DNA from: Paenibacillus sp. FSL R5-0490
GTDB lineage: Bacteria; Bacillota; Bacilli; Bacillales; Cytobacillaceae
Direction: 5' to 3'
Assembly (NCBI RefSeq): GCF_001956215.1
Contig: NZ_MRTQ01000006.1
Location: 62,001-126,000, forward strand
Length of the DNA: 64,000 nt
Below the pieces are notes generated by a model. That model saw only the letters and a program-made list of their open reading frames with translations. It was not told the DNA's origin and did not search any database. This document shows positions 53,131 to 62,181 of this stretch, in pieces; positions within the stretch are counted from its first letter, which is position 1; every line of letters starts with the position of its first letter. The translations under genes were made by a program, and so were the position numbers.

Positions 53131-53159
53131 CTAATAATATAATGATCAAAATATGACAA
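53131..53159 (-). promoter_or_regulatory. Probable promoter of the polysaccharide operon
   Basis: On the - strand TTGTCA, 17 bases, TATTAG. A Spo0A-box core (TGTCGAA on the same strand, 53183-53189) lies about 24 bases upstream of the -35. Regulation by Spo0A is only a possibility. Confidence 0.45.
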
Positions 53160-53282
53160 AAAAAGTATAAGATATTACCTTTTTCGACATAAATTCCACA
53201 TAAAGAAGAACAGTGATTTTTCACCTTTTAAATTCTTGCATATTTTTTTGAAAAAGGGAAATAATAAGCGATAAAATTTCTT

Positions 53283-53322
53283 AAAAAAACCGTTTGCACC
53301 ATAAAATGCTACAAACGGTTTT
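53283..53322. terminator. Terminator of the tagO-like gene
   Basis: AAAACCGTTTG and CAAACGGTTTT pair around a loop of about 14 bases, with a T-run on the - strand. It separates the initiating transferase from the polysaccharide operon. Confidence 0.85.
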
Positions 53323-53341
53323 AATTTTTATAAAATTATCG

Positions 53342-54412
53342 TTACTTACCATATGAACGGTTGCCCGTCAGCTTTTTAAACAGAGTTAGCACCGGCTTAT
53401 ACTGAACATGGACAATGCCAATGATTTCAGCAAATACTTCTGTAACTACAAGCAGGCCGAAGATGATAAAGACAGATCCCCATAAAGTGGACTCTGACAG
53501 GATAACAGCACTAATACTGAACATAATCCCAAAGGCATATATCGCTAATACGGTATTCCTGTGGGAAAATCCAAGCGCAAGAAGTCTATGGTGCAAATGC
53601 GATTTATCAGGTGCCGAAATCGGCTTTTTATTGACAATCCGCCTGATAATGGCAAATGTCGTATCAAAGACCGGCACACCCAATATAATAATCGGTACAA
53701 GAAAACTGAACAGGGTTACACTTTTATATAGCCCCAGCAGAGAAAGAATGGAGATTGAATACCCAAGGAACAGAGCACCTGTATCTCCCATGAATATTTT
53801 CGCCGGGTGGAAATTGTAAAATAAAAACCCGATAATACTTCCCAGCAAAATAACTGAAATCATTAAAATCAGCATTTTGCCATTTAATCCAGCCATGATG
53901 GCAATAGTTGCAATTCCAATAGCTGAAATTCCGGCTGAAAGACCATCCAGGCCATCAATCAGATTGATTGCATTGGTAATCGCCACAATCCAGAACACTG
54001 TAATAGGATAGCTCCACATTCCAAGCTCAAAGTTTCCTATATAAGGGATCGAAAGCAAATCGATTGTTAGACCGCTGGCAACAATTAAACCGGCCACAAC
54101 TAATTGTCCGGCGAATTTCACCTTTGCGGATAATTCATATTTGTCATCCAGAATCCCGATTGCAACAATCAAAAGAGCACCAACGCTAATGGCTGTGACC
54201 TTCTGGTCGTATAACCCGCCCGCAAAATAACCGGCGACGACTCCGATGAAAATCGCAAGACCACCCAATCGGGGCATCACATTTTTATGAACCTTTCTGT
54301 GGTTCGGTTTATCAATCGCACCGATTTTTATGGCGAACTTTATGACAAGCGGCGTAATGACTAAGACAGTTACAAGAGATACTAGAAAAGCTATAGCAGC
54401 TTGAATATACAT
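53342..54412 (-). CDS. tagO: Undecaprenyl-phosphate N-acetylglucosamine 1-phosphate transferase (TagO/WecA family)
   Basis: 356 residues with about 10-11 membrane helices. The polyprenyl-transferase motifs are DKPNHRKVHKNVMPRLGG, NAINLIDGLDGLSAG, FMGDTGALFLG and the late DKSHLHHRLL. It starts lipid-linked polymer synthesis by moving GlcNAc-1-P to undecaprenyl phosphate. Its own terminator separates it from the operon beyond. AAAAGGTGATG precedes the ATG. Confidence 0.93.
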   Translation of the reverse strand: MYIQAAIAFLVSLVTVLVITPLVIKFAIKIGAIDKPNHRKVHKNVMPRLGGLAIFIGVVAGYFAGGLYDQKVTAISVGALLIVAIGILDDKYELSAKVKFAGQLVVAGLIVASGLTIDLLSIPYIGNFELGMWSYPITVFWIVAITNAINLIDGLDGLSAGISAIGIATIAIMAGLNGKMLILMISVILLGSIIGFLFYNFHPAKIFMGDTGALFLGYSISILSLLGLYKSVTLFSFLVPIIILGVPVFDTTFAIIRRIVNKKPISAPDKSHLHHRLLALGFSHRNTVLAIYAFGIMFSISAVILSESTLWGSVFIIFGLLVVTEVFAEIIGIVHVQYKPVLTLFKKLTGNRSYGK

Positions 54413-54755
54413 TCATCATCACCTTTTGCAGAGGTTAGTTTTATTGTTAGCTTAATCATGAATATCGTAACACATATCTTTAAATACGCAATGTTTTTTT
54501 AATTGGAAGGTATATTTCATACCTTTAAAGGAAAGAATATTAATTTGATTCGCATTCCCTCTATTCCCGATTTGCCAGTTATTACTCCACCTTCCTTTCC
54601 ACATAATAAACAGACGTGTCTATTTACAGGAAAGTTACAAAGACTGTCCTATTATTCTACAATTATACTAGAAATTTCTTCCACTTCAACAAAAATATGC
54701 CCAATATGATATAATTCGACTAGGTCAATTTTTACTGGAAATAGAGGCGAAAAGT
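54413..54755. promoter_or_regulatory. Divergent promoter region between tagO and secA2
   Basis: No gene seen. An extended -10 (TGATATAAT, 54707-54715) lies about 40 bases before the secA2 start, with no clear -35. A single TCTATTTACAG (54619-54629) is a lone copy of the dispersed array core. The rest is AT-rich. Confidence 0.5.
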
Positions 54756-57125
54756 ATGCTAACAAAGGTTAAAATGATGCTCAGTGACTCCACCCGCGAA
54801 ATTAAAAGGCTGTCAAAATTATCCGATGCTGTAAACAGTAGGGAAAAAGAGATCCAAAAGCTATCCGACGGTGAACTAAGGCAAAAGACTGCCATGTTCA
54901 TGGAAGATATTAAGCAGGGCAAATCACTTGAAGACATAAAGATAGAAGCATTCAGTGTTGTCAGAGAGGCAGCAATACGTGTATTGGGACTTAGGCATTA
55001 TGATGTTCAGCTGATTGGCGGTTTTGTCCTTCATGAAGGAAGCATTGCCGAAATGCAGACAGGAGAAGGGAAAACACTGGTGTCCACTCTTCCAAGCTAC
55101 CTTCATGCTCTGGAAGGCAAAGGAGTTCATATTATTACTGCCAATGAATACCTGGCAAAACGTGATTTTGAGCAAATGGGAAGGGTACATGAATTCCTCG
55201 GACTCAAAGTCGGTTTGAACATCTCGCAAATGTCTCCTGAAGAAAAGAAAGAAGCCTACTCTGCTCACATTACATATGGAACCGGAAATGAATTTGGCTT
55301 TGATTATCTCAGAGATAATATGGTTTATGACATCAATCAAAAAGTGCAAAGAAAGCTTCATTATGCCATCGTCGATGAAATCGACAGCATCTTAATTGAT
55401 GAAGCCCGCACTCCGCTGATCATCGCCAATAAATCCAGTCTTGGAGCTGAATTATTCTATATTACTGCCGACCTGATGAAGTCATTCAAGGCCGACGCAG
55501 AATATGAATTTTACCCAGAAACCAAGCAGATTTATCTAAAAGATGAAGGCGCTTATAAGATTGAAGCAGCTTTTGGCATTGATAATTTATATGATGCCGA
55601 GCATCAGGATCTCCTTCATAATGTTATGCAGTCTTTACGGGCATATGTGGTAATGAAGAAGGATGTTGATTATATCGTAAAAGACGGAAAGATTATCCTG
55701 ATAGATAAATTCACTGGAAGAATAATGGAAGGCAGAACCTTCAGTGAAGGCCTTCACCAGGCACTGGAAGCTAAGGAAGGCCTTGAGGTTACGGAAGAGA
55801 ATGAAACACAGGCGACCATTACCATTCAAAATTATTTTCGGATGTACGGAAGCCTTGCCGGAATGACCGGGAGCGCAACCCCTTCCAAACAGGAATTTTT
55901 GGAAACGTATAATTTAAAAGTGGTAACCATTCCTACAAATAAACCAATACAGCGTTCAGACGAAGATGATTTAATCTTTAAAGATTACCAATCCAAGATT
56001 AATAGAATCATAAAAGAAGTTAAAACTCTTCATGAATTAGGCAGACCTATTTTAATAGGAACAACTTCGATTGAGCAGTCCGAAAAACTGTCTGATCAGC
56101 TTAAAAAACATAGCATTAAGCATCATATCCTAAATGCCAAGACTGAAGAAGATGAAGCGCGCATCATTTCACTTGCAGGTCAAAAAGGCCAGGTTATGAT
56201 CGCGACCAACATGGCCGGCCGGGGCACGGATATTCTGCTTGGCGAAGGCGTCAAAGAATTGGGCGGACTTCATATTATCGGAACAGAGCGCCACGAAAGC
56301 ATGAGGATCGATATGCAGCTGCGGGGACGGTCCGGAAGACAGGGTGACCCGGGCTCTTCCCAGTTCATTGTTTCATTAGAGGACGATCTTTTTATCAACT
56401 ATGATCCAGATGAAATGGAAAAATATCTGAAAAAGATTAAAACGAATGAAGCGGGACTTATTCTATCTCCTGACCCAAATAAATTCGTGCGCCGCGTCCA
56501 GGAAACGGTTGAACACTCACATCATTCATCAAGAAGCCATCTGCTGAAACTGGATGATGTAATCGACCGCCAAAGCAAAGTCATCTATTCAATGAGAGAC
56601 AGGCTATTAAAGGCTGAGGCAAGTGAGACATTCCCTGAAGTAACAAGCTATATCAAAAAATATCTATTGCAGATCATTGATAAATACTGTACTGAAGACA
56701 TCGCGAGCGGAGAATGGAATCTAAATGGCCTTTTAGAAGAGCTTAGCTTTGTATTTATTCAGTTTAATATCAGCCTGTATGATCTTCAGGACAAAGAAAA
56801 AGAAGAGATAACTGATTTAGTCATGAAGGAATATGCAGAGCTTGAGAATCAGATTCTTTCCCTTCAGGAAGAGGAAGAGCTGGGAAATCAGCTGCAGAGA
56901 TTTATGCTTCAGCTGATTGACGCGAACTGGATTCAGCACCTGGAAGTCATGACGATCATTAAAGATGGCATCCACCTGCGAGGCTATGGACAGGAAGACC
57001 CTTACCGCCTTCTTGAAAACGAGGCACTAGCCGAATTCAATCGACTGATGTTCGAAATTGAATCAGGGATCAGCCTCCGATTTATCGAATATCTAAAAAG
57101 TCAATTCCAGGCTTCAGAAGAGTAA
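54756..57125 (+). CDS. secA2: Accessory Sec translocase ATPase SecA2
   Basis: 789 residues. The motor has Walker [29 protein letters not shown], and late [13 protein letters not shown] and [13 protein letters not shown], with the preprotein-binding region between. It is shorter than SecA1 and lacks the C-terminal Cys-rich zinc tail, as expected for SecA2. It energises export of a small set of surface proteins. The next gene is an S-layer assembly protein, an arrangement known in Bacillaceae. Confidence 0.93.
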   Translation: MLTKVKMMLSDSTREIKRLSKLSDAVNSREKEIQKLSDGELRQKTAMFMEDIKQGKSLEDIKIEAFSVVREAAIRVLGLRHYDVQLIGGFVLHEGSIAEMQTGEGKTLVSTLPSYLHALEGKGVHIITANEYLAKRDFEQMGRVHEFLGLKVGLNISQMSPEEKKEAYSAHITYGTGNEFGFDYLRDNMVYDINQKVQRKLHYAIVDEIDSILIDEARTPLIIANKSSLGAELFYITADLMKSFKADAEYEFYPETKQIYLKDEGAYKIEAAFGIDNLYDAEHQDLLHNVMQSLRAYVVMKKDVDYIVKDGKIILIDKFTGRIMEGRTFSEGLHQALEAKEGLEVTEENETQATITIQNYFRMYGSLAGMTGSATPSKQEFLETYNLKVVTIPTNKPIQRSDEDDLIFKDYQSKINRIIKEVKTLHELGRPILIGTTSIEQSEKLSDQLKKHSIKHHILNAKTEEDEARIISLAGQKGQVMIATNMAGRGTDILLGEGVKELGGLHIIGTERHESMRIDMQLRGRSGRQGDPGSSQFIVSLEDDLFINYDPDEMEKYLKKIKTNEAGLILSPDPNKFVRRVQETVEHSHHSSRSHLLKLDDVIDRQSKVIYSMRDRLLKAEASETFPEVTSYIKKYLLQIIDKYCTEDIASGEWNLNGLLEELSFVFIQFNISLYDLQDKEKEEITDLVMKEYAELENQILSLQEEEELGNQLQRFMLQLIDANWIQHLEVMTIIKDGIHLRGYGQEDPYRLLENEALAEFNRLMFEIESGISLRFIEYLKSQFQASEE

Positions 57126-57145
57126 CTCGAGGGGGAACTTATAGA

Positions 57146-58036
57146 ATGGCTTTATTTAAAAGAAAAGCAAAAAAAGAGAAAACACCTGAACAGGATCAGC
57201 AGCAAGAACTGCAGCAGAACGAAATTAATGCTGATCAGGATGATCTTGTAAAAACAACATTATCATTTCATCCTGACTGGGAGCTAACCAGCCAGGAGAA
57301 ATATGTATATCAATTCAAACACCAGCAGCTTCCTCTGCTTAAGCCAAACCAAATTGCCATAAACGGCATTAAGCTCATTAATTTTGATGAAGGATTTGTG
57401 GTTGTCGCCATTCTGAGGAATACACTGCCTAAAGCTATTCGTTTCGAGGCAGTAGACCTTCTTTTATTGGACGAAAATGGCCAGGCCATTGCGAAAAAGC
57501 AATTTGAGCTTGATGGCATGGATGAGCTTCCATCTATGACATCACGCCCATGGCGCTTCCTCTTCTCATCAGAAGATAAGCTTGTTGATAAGATCCCTGA
57601 AGAAGGCTGGAAGATCGCTTTTGAATTGAAAAAATCAGCGGCTGTCCATCAGCTGGATCTTGAAGAAAGCTGGGAAAATCAGATTTCCCCTTCCCAAAAA
57701 GAACATCTGGAGAAAATGGTTTCTTCCTTGCCTGCTCTATCCCCTGGCGAAGTAAACTTCATGGGAATAGAAGCCAAGCATGGAAGCGAGGGAAACCTGG
57801 CTGTTACGGTCCTAATTCGAAATGGCAGCGAAAAAAATATCCAGCTGGAACAAATCCCTCTCATCGTAGAAGACGCTGCGGGAGATATCATCTGCCAGGG
57901 CGGCTTCAAGCTTGAGAAATTTGAAGTAAAAGCCAACACAAGCAAGCCTTGGACTTTTATCTTTCCAAAAGAGCTTGTTCAAAAACAGCAGCCGGATTTA
58001 TCCAAGTGGAAAGTTTACCCGCCTCAGAAAAAATAA
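57146..58036 (+). CDS. SLAP-domain accessory Sec S-layer assembly protein
   Basis: 296 residues with a charged Gln/Glu-rich start and two copies of a SLAP-type domain (about 45-165 and 190-295), each with a similar VNFMGIEAK/AINGIKLIN segment, LIRNG or LRNTL, and a PWxFxF ending (RPWRFLFSSE and KPWTFIFPKE). It has no signal peptide, so it acts inside the cell or is exported through SecA2. It follows secA2 by 20 bases. Confidence 0.83.
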   Translation: MALFKRKAKKEKTPEQDQQQELQQNEINADQDDLVKTTLSFHPDWELTSQEKYVYQFKHQQLPLLKPNQIAINGIKLINFDEGFVVVAILRNTLPKAIRFEAVDLLLLDENGQAIAKKQFELDGMDELPSMTSRPWRFLFSSEDKLVDKIPEEGWKIAFELKKSAAVHQLDLEESWENQISPSQKEHLEKMVSSLPALSPGEVNFMGIEAKHGSEGNLAVTVLIRNGSEKNIQLEQIPLIVEDAAGDIICQGGFKLEKFEVKANTSKPWTFIFPKELVQKQQPDLSKWKVYPPQKK

Positions 58037-58045
58037 GAATAAAGT

Positions 58046-58059
58046 CCCCGTTCCGGAAG
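58046..58059 (+). terminator. Left half of a terminator split by the IS element
   Basis: CCCCGTTCC (58046-58054) is the ascending arm. Its partner GGAGCGGGG with TTTTT is at 59734-59747 beyond the IS. With the IS and one target repeat removed, the two form a 9-bp stem (one G-U pair) with a GGAAGT loop. Confidence 0.8.
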
Positions 58060-58101
58060 TGATATGCTCCCCTTTAGGTAGACAGATTAAAAAATAAAAA
58101 T
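58060..58101. repeat. IS3 left terminal inverted repeat
   Basis: Starts TGATATGCTCCCCTTTAG and shares GTAGACAG and an A-rich inner part with the right end. Confidence 0.85.
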
Positions 58102-58128
58102 CTGGCTGCTTATGGGGGAGTATTTATT

Positions 58129-58806
58129 ATGTCTAAAAGATCTTACTCTGCAGAAGAAAAATACGAGATATTAAAGGAATTAGACGAGCATTATTCAACA
58201 TATAAACTTGAGTCAAAATATAACGTACACCCTTCAACGATTTTGGAGTGGAAACACAAGTATGATAAGTGTGGTTTTGAAGGTCTAAAAGAGTCTTCCA
58301 CTTGGAAAAAGTATTCCAAGGAATTGAAGCTAGCTGCCATTAGAGATTGTCTGTCTGGGGAGTATTCTATACGTGAGGTTGCTAGATTGTATGAAATATC
58401 AGATGCTTCTGTCCTTAGAGGTTGGATAAAGAAGTATAATAGTCATAGAGATTTAAAAGATACGTCACCAGGAAGGGCGAGCTCTATGACTAAAGGAAGA
58501 AAAACGACTTGGAAAGAACGAATACAAATTGTAATTGATTGCTTGGGGAACGGAAAAAATTATCAAGAAGCAGCTAATACTAATAATGTTTCTTACCAAC
58601 AAGTCTATCAATGGGTTAAGAAGTATGAAGATGGAGGAGATGAAGCGCTAAAAGATAAACGTGGTAATAAGAAAGAAGAAACTAACTTGACTCCAGAAGA
58701 GAAAATGAACCTTCAAATGAAAAAATTAGAAAGAGAAAATGAACGGTTACGTGCAGAGAATTTATTTTTAAAAAAGTTAGAGGAGATCGAAAGGAGGCGA
58801 AAATAA
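58129..58806 (+). CDS. IS3 OrfA, DNA-binding part of transposase
   Basis: 225 residues. Two helix-turn-helix domains in tandem (RSYSAEEKYEILKELDEHY to about 50, and GRKTTWKERIQIVIDCLGNG from about 120), then a leucine-rich coiled coil (NLQMKKLERENERLRAENLFLKKLEEIE). The ATG is preceded by GGGGGAG. Its end AGG-CGA-AAA-TAA overlaps the OrfB frame. Confidence 0.9.
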   Translation: MSKRSYSAEEKYEILKELDEHYSTYKLESKYNVHPSTILEWKHKYDKCGFEGLKESSTWKKYSKELKLAAIRDCLSGEYSIREVARLYEISDASVLRGWIKKYNSHRDLKDTSPGRASSMTKGRKTTWKERIQIVIDCLGNGKNYQEAANTNNVSYQQVYQWVKKYEDGGDEALKDKRGNKKEETNLTPEEKMNLQMKKLERENERLRAENLFLKKLEEIERRRK

Positions 58807-59684
58807 GCCAAATCCGATTTGAGGATAAGTATGTCGCTATTCAAGAGCTTCACCTGAATGAAAGTTTAAGTATTAGTTTACTTTGTGAAATTGCTGGTAT
58901 TGCACGATCTGCATACTATAAGTGGCTAAATCGTACTCCTTCATCCAGAGAAATATTGAATAAAGAAATCATCAAAGAGATGAAAATTCTCCATGAAAAA
59001 GTTGACGGCATATTCGGTTATCGTCAGATGACCCTTCACATGAATAGAAAGTTTGAGGAGAAACTTAATCATAAAAGAATCGATCGGTTGATGAAAGTGG
59101 CTGGATTACGTTCTGTCATTCGTGTCAAGAAGAAGCAATATAAACGCTCTACACCTCAACATGTGGCAGACAATATATTAAATCGTGAATTTACAGCCGA
59201 AAAACCAAATGAAAAGTGGGTAACGGACGTTACAGAACTTAAGTATGGCCAATCAAAAAAGGCCTATTTAAGTGTGATTCGTGATCTTTATGACGGATCC
59301 ATTATAAGTTATGTTCTAGGACACTCCAATAATAACCAACTTGTATTCAAGACACTTGATCAAGCCACAGCACTATTGAATGGAGAACACCCTCTTATCC
59401 ATAGTGACCGTGGATTTCAATACACCTCTAAAGGGTTCAAACGTAAAATAGATGCGGCGGAGATGACACATAGCATGTCACGAGTGGGTCGGTGTATTGA
59501 TAATGGGCCAATGGAGTCTTTTTTTGGGACACTGAAATGTGAGAAGTATTATTTACATAAATATAAGACATTTGAGGAACTTACTACTGCGATGGATGAG
59601 TACATACATTTTTATAATCATGAAAGATATCAAAAAAGATTAAACGGCCTTAGCCCTATGGAATATAGAACTAAAGCCGCTTAA
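58800..59684 (+). CDS. IS3 OrfB, DDE transposase, expressed by -1 frameshift or ATA start
   Basis: About 294 residues from the overlap. The N-terminal part (ELHLNESLSISLLCEIAGIARSAYYKW) is HTH_21, and the integrase core has KWVTDVTEL (D), LIHSDRGFQYTS (D) and NGPMESFFGTLKCEKY (E). The frame is -1 to OrfA. AAGGAGG stands just before GCGAAAATAA, where the P-site AAA can slip back one base to another AAA. A start at ATA 58803 after the same AAGGAGG is the alternative; a later TTG would lose the first domain. Confidence 0.85.
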   Translation, partial: KISQIRFEDKYVAIQELHLNESLSISLLCEIAGIARSAYYKWLNRTPSSREILNKEIIKEMKILHEKVDGIFGYRQMTLHMNRKFEEKLNHKRIDRLMKVAGLRSVIRVKKKQYKRSTPQHVADNILNREFTAEKPNEKWVTDVTELKYGQSKKAYLSVIRDLYDGSIISYVLGHSNNNQLVFKTLDQATALLNGEHPLIHSDRGFQYTSKGFKRKIDAAEMTHSMSRVGRCIDNGPMESFFGTLKCEKYYLHKYKTFEELTTAMDEYIHFYNHERYQKRLNGLSPMEYRTKAA

Positions 59685-59687
59685 ATC

Positions 59688-59729
59688 ATTTTTATTATTT
59701 CTACTGTCTACTTGACAGGGGGCAGTTCA
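59688..59729. repeat. IS3 right terminal inverted repeat
   Basis: Complement begins TGAACTGCCCCCTGTCAAG, then GTAGACAG. It ends one base before the AAG target repeat. Confidence 0.85.
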
Positions 59730-59748
59730 AAGTGGAGCGGGGTTTTTG
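59730..59748 (+). terminator. Right half of the split terminator
   Basis: GGAGCGGGG followed by TTTTT (59734-59747) completes the arm at 58046. It is now 1.7 kb from its partner and cannot fold with it in the normal way. Confidence 0.75.
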
Positions 59749-59835
59749 TATTTGTAACTCTATTTTTTGTGGAGCTGCAGAGGATTCGGTCGTTTATCTT
59801 TCTTGTGTTACCTTCTTATTGGAGTGATGAGGGAT

Positions 59836-60300
59836 TCTATTTGCAGGTTTTGCCGGTCTATTTGCAGGTTTTCAATTCTATTTGCAGAAGCACACATTCT
59901 ATTTGCAGATTGCCTCTTTATATGCAGAACTCGGGATTCTATTTGCAGGGTGGCACTGTCTATTTGCAGAACAGAGGATCTATTTGCAGATCCCCCCGCT
60001 CTATTTGCAAATTTACCATTCTATTTGCAGAATGGCACCGTCTATTTGCAGGTTTTCAATTCTATTTGCAGAATGGCACCGTCTATTTGCAGGTTTTCAA
60101 TTCTATTTGCAGAAGCACACATTCTATTTGCAGATTGCCTCTTTATATGCAGAACTCGGGATTCTATTTACAGATTGCCTTTCTATTTGGAGAACAGAGG
60201 ATTCTATTTGCAGATCCCCCCGCTCTATTTGCAAACTTACCCATTCTATTTGCACAATACAACATTCTATTAGCAACCGCCCGCCCCCCTCCAATTTGCA
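59836..60300 (+). repeat. TCTATTTGCA array 4, about 22 units with higher-order duplications
   Basis: About 22 copies of TCTATTTGCA(G/A) at 20-21 base steps (occasionally 19), with variants TTTATATGCAG, TCTATTTACAG, TCTATTTGGAG and TCTATTAGCAA at specific places, and a final partial CAATTTGCA. Units 2-9 (59857-60019) recur as units 13-20 (60082-60243) with divergence. A 41-base pair of units (60020-60060) is repeated exactly at 60061-60101. Open frames through it (SICR, YLQ, LFAD patterns) are artefacts of the repeat. Most of the 59749-60331 gap is this array. Confidence 0.93.
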
Positions 60301-60331
60301 CACTTCACATACTTACTGCTCTCACCCCATC

Positions 60332-60360
60332 AAAAAGAGGCTCCCCAAAGGGAACCTCTA
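60332..60360 (-). terminator. Terminator of the SLT-domain gene
   Basis: AGAGGTTCCC and GGGAGCCTCT pair around a short loop and are followed by TTTTT on the - strand. Confidence 0.8.
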
Positions 60361-60369
60361 ATTAAATAA

Positions 60370-62097
60370 TTATTTCAGCCCAACAGATGCTGCATAGCCT
60401 TCTTTTCCATTAACTGAGACTTTGTACCAGCTGAATAGGTTGTATTTATTGTTATCTTCAATAGGGCCATCCAGAATTGTGATGCGCGTGCCCTTTGCAA
60501 GCGACGTTCCAGATCCTGCAGTTGAAGGTTTATCCCGGAATGTTGCAGCTCCAGAAATAACGATGCTGTCCCCTTTTTTAAACAGCTGAGTGGATGGGGT
60601 TTGTTTGCCAGTTGTATATTTCATTTTGCTGCTGAAGATAGCCTGTCCAGTTGAAGGATTATAAGAGATTTCCAAGTCATCCTTATTAATTGCCTCAGCA
60701 TCTACTTGTGCCCACTTGCTGATATTGCTGTATACTTTCAGCTGATAAGGCTCTTCCGAGAAATTAGGATCATTGAACTTAGAAAGTCCATTGTATGCCA
60801 TTATGGCAAAATACCAATTTTCCAATACCTCTTTATCCCCGTCATTTACAACAGGAATTCTGGAACCTGAATACTTCCATTTTTCTAATAGGATTTGAAT
60901 TCCGGTTTCAATGTTTATGCCAATATCATATTTGGCTTTTTCCCAATTATAGCGGTCATCATGCTCATCCAGCGGAGTTACCTGCATGATTCCATAACCG
61001 TTATCCGGGCTTTTAAATACTTCTCCACGCTCAGTGAATTGCTGAAATGCGCCATTTTCGGTTAAAGCGATTGCTTTCACTAATTCTGGAGGAATGCCGG
61101 CTGCAGCTGCTTTTGTTGTCAGCAGATGTTTTAGATCTTCGATTGGCATTTGCACCTGTTTCATTTCACTTTTAATGGCGTCTGTAAACATCTGCTTAGA
61201 TGCAGGGTTTTTAATTTCCTGGCTCAGTTTCACAGCTGAATCGTATAAGGCTGGAACCTTTGCATCGGAAATACCAGGCTTTACTAGTTCACGGAGCTCA
61301 AGGACCTGGTCGTTAAGAAGGGATAGATCCTTATATTCCGCATCTTTAATGCTCTCGGGAATCTTCCCTTTAAGAGTTTCCCATTCGGTGCGCAGCTGCT
61401 TTTTATATGTTTCCTGCGGAGTTACCTCTAAGAACATTAAGATTTTCTTGGCTTCTTTTAGAACGGTGTCATTCTGCCCTTTTGCCAGTGAAGATGATAC
61501 CTGATCAAGAGCCATTTTAACGGTGACAGGATAACTTAGTTCATCCCTTAATGCTTCTGCAGATTCTTTAAAATTAGCACGAATGGCTTCCCTTGTGGTT
61601 TTGCCATAGACAGGATCCAGCAGAGCGGCTTGTTTCTTAATTTCATATGAAAGCTCATGGTAGGCCTTTACTGTTTCACTTGAGAGGATACCCTGTTCCA
61701 GCTGACTTTGCAAAAAGTGCTTCTTTTCTTCTATTTTCTTCCCAGCGGAAATTGCATCAATATAATAAACGGCCCGCTTGATCTGAAGCTGGCTTTCATC
61801 CAGTTTCGCCAAGTATGTCTGCTTTTTGCTGGAACTCAAAGTATTTACCAGCTTGATAGCTTCACTATAAGCTTTTTTTGCGGCGTTATACTCTGCATAC
61901 GGTCTGGTTACACCATCGCCTGACCATTCAATGGAACATGCCCTTCTTAATATTTGAGAAGCTGACACAGACTTTTGAACAGCATTTTCAATTTGAGTGA
62001 TAGAAGCTGCTTCTGTATTGCTGACATTTACAACAGCGGCAGCCGGAAAAATAAGAGATGCAGATAATAATACTTTCAAACCTTTTCTATTAGACAA
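60370..62097 (-). CDS. Secreted SLT-type muramidase/transglycosylase with SH3 domain
   Basis: 575 residues. A signal peptide (KVLLSASLIFPAAAVVNVSNTEA), a long helical region (about 30-320), an SLT/lysozyme-like domain with ALTENGAFQQF (probable catalytic Glu) and NGYGIMQVTPLDEHDDRYNW, and a C-terminal SH3b domain (about 510-575) ending YAASVGLK. It cleaves peptidoglycan glycan strands. The start is TTG at 62097 with TAGGAGG. The helical part is not recognised. Confidence 0.8.
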   Translation of the reverse strand: MSNRKGLKVLLSASLIFPAAAVVNVSNTEAASITQIENAVQKSVSASQILRRACSIEWSGDGVTRPYAEYNAAKKAYSEAIKLVNTLSSSKKQTYLAKLDESQLQIKRAVYYIDAISAGKKIEEKKHFLQSQLEQGILSSETVKAYHELSYEIKKQAALLDPVYGKTTREAIRANFKESAEALRDELSYPVTVKMALDQVSSSLAKGQNDTVLKEAKKILMFLEVTPQETYKKQLRTEWETLKGKIPESIKDAEYKDLSLLNDQVLELRELVKPGISDAKVPALYDSAVKLSQEIKNPASKQMFTDAIKSEMKQVQMPIEDLKHLLTTKAAAAGIPPELVKAIALTENGAFQQFTERGEVFKSPDNGYGIMQVTPLDEHDDRYNWEKAKYDIGINIETGIQILLEKWKYSGSRIPVVNDGDKEVLENWYFAIMAYNGLSKFNDPNFSEEPYQLKVYSNISKWAQVDAEAINKDDLEISYNPSTGQAIFSSKMKYTTGKQTPSTQLFKKGDSIVISGAATFRDKPSTAGSGTSLAKGTRITILDGPIEDNNKYNLFSWYKVSVNGKEGYAASVGLK

Positions 62098-62115
62098 AAT
62101 TATATCCTCCTACAA

Positions 62116-62153
62116 AATAAAAACTCTTGCTATTTTAATTATAACAAGAGTTT
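62116..62153 (-). terminator. Terminator of the NlpC/P60 gene
   Basis: AAACTCTTG and CAAGAGTTT pair, with TTTATTTT following on the - strand. Confidence 0.75.
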
Positions 62154-62181
62154 AATAGATTATTAACCGTATTTTGGAAAT

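Larger units (their letters stand above)
58060..59729 (+). mobile_element. Intact IS3-family insertion sequence (1670 bp)
   Basis: Terminal inverted repeats begin TGATATGCTCCCC and (complement of the right end) TGAACTGCCCCC, matching at 31 of 42 positions, with GTAGACAG shared. It is flanked by the direct repeat AAG (58057-58059 and 59730-59732), the 3-bp target duplication usual in this family. It carries orfA and orfB in overlapping frames with a complete DDE triad. Confidence 0.9.

Noticed and set aside
59836-60300. CRISPR array
   Set aside because: The constant part is only about 11 nt and non-palindromic, spacers are 9-10 nt, unit variants are common, and no cas genes are near.
59712-60365. 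Three overlapping open frames of 159-217 codons through array 4, with SICR, YLQ and LFAD patterns
   Set aside because: They arise because the core is free of stops in several frames when repeated at 20-21 bases. All three frames are open at once, there is no proper ribosome-binding site, and segments mirror the DNA block duplications.
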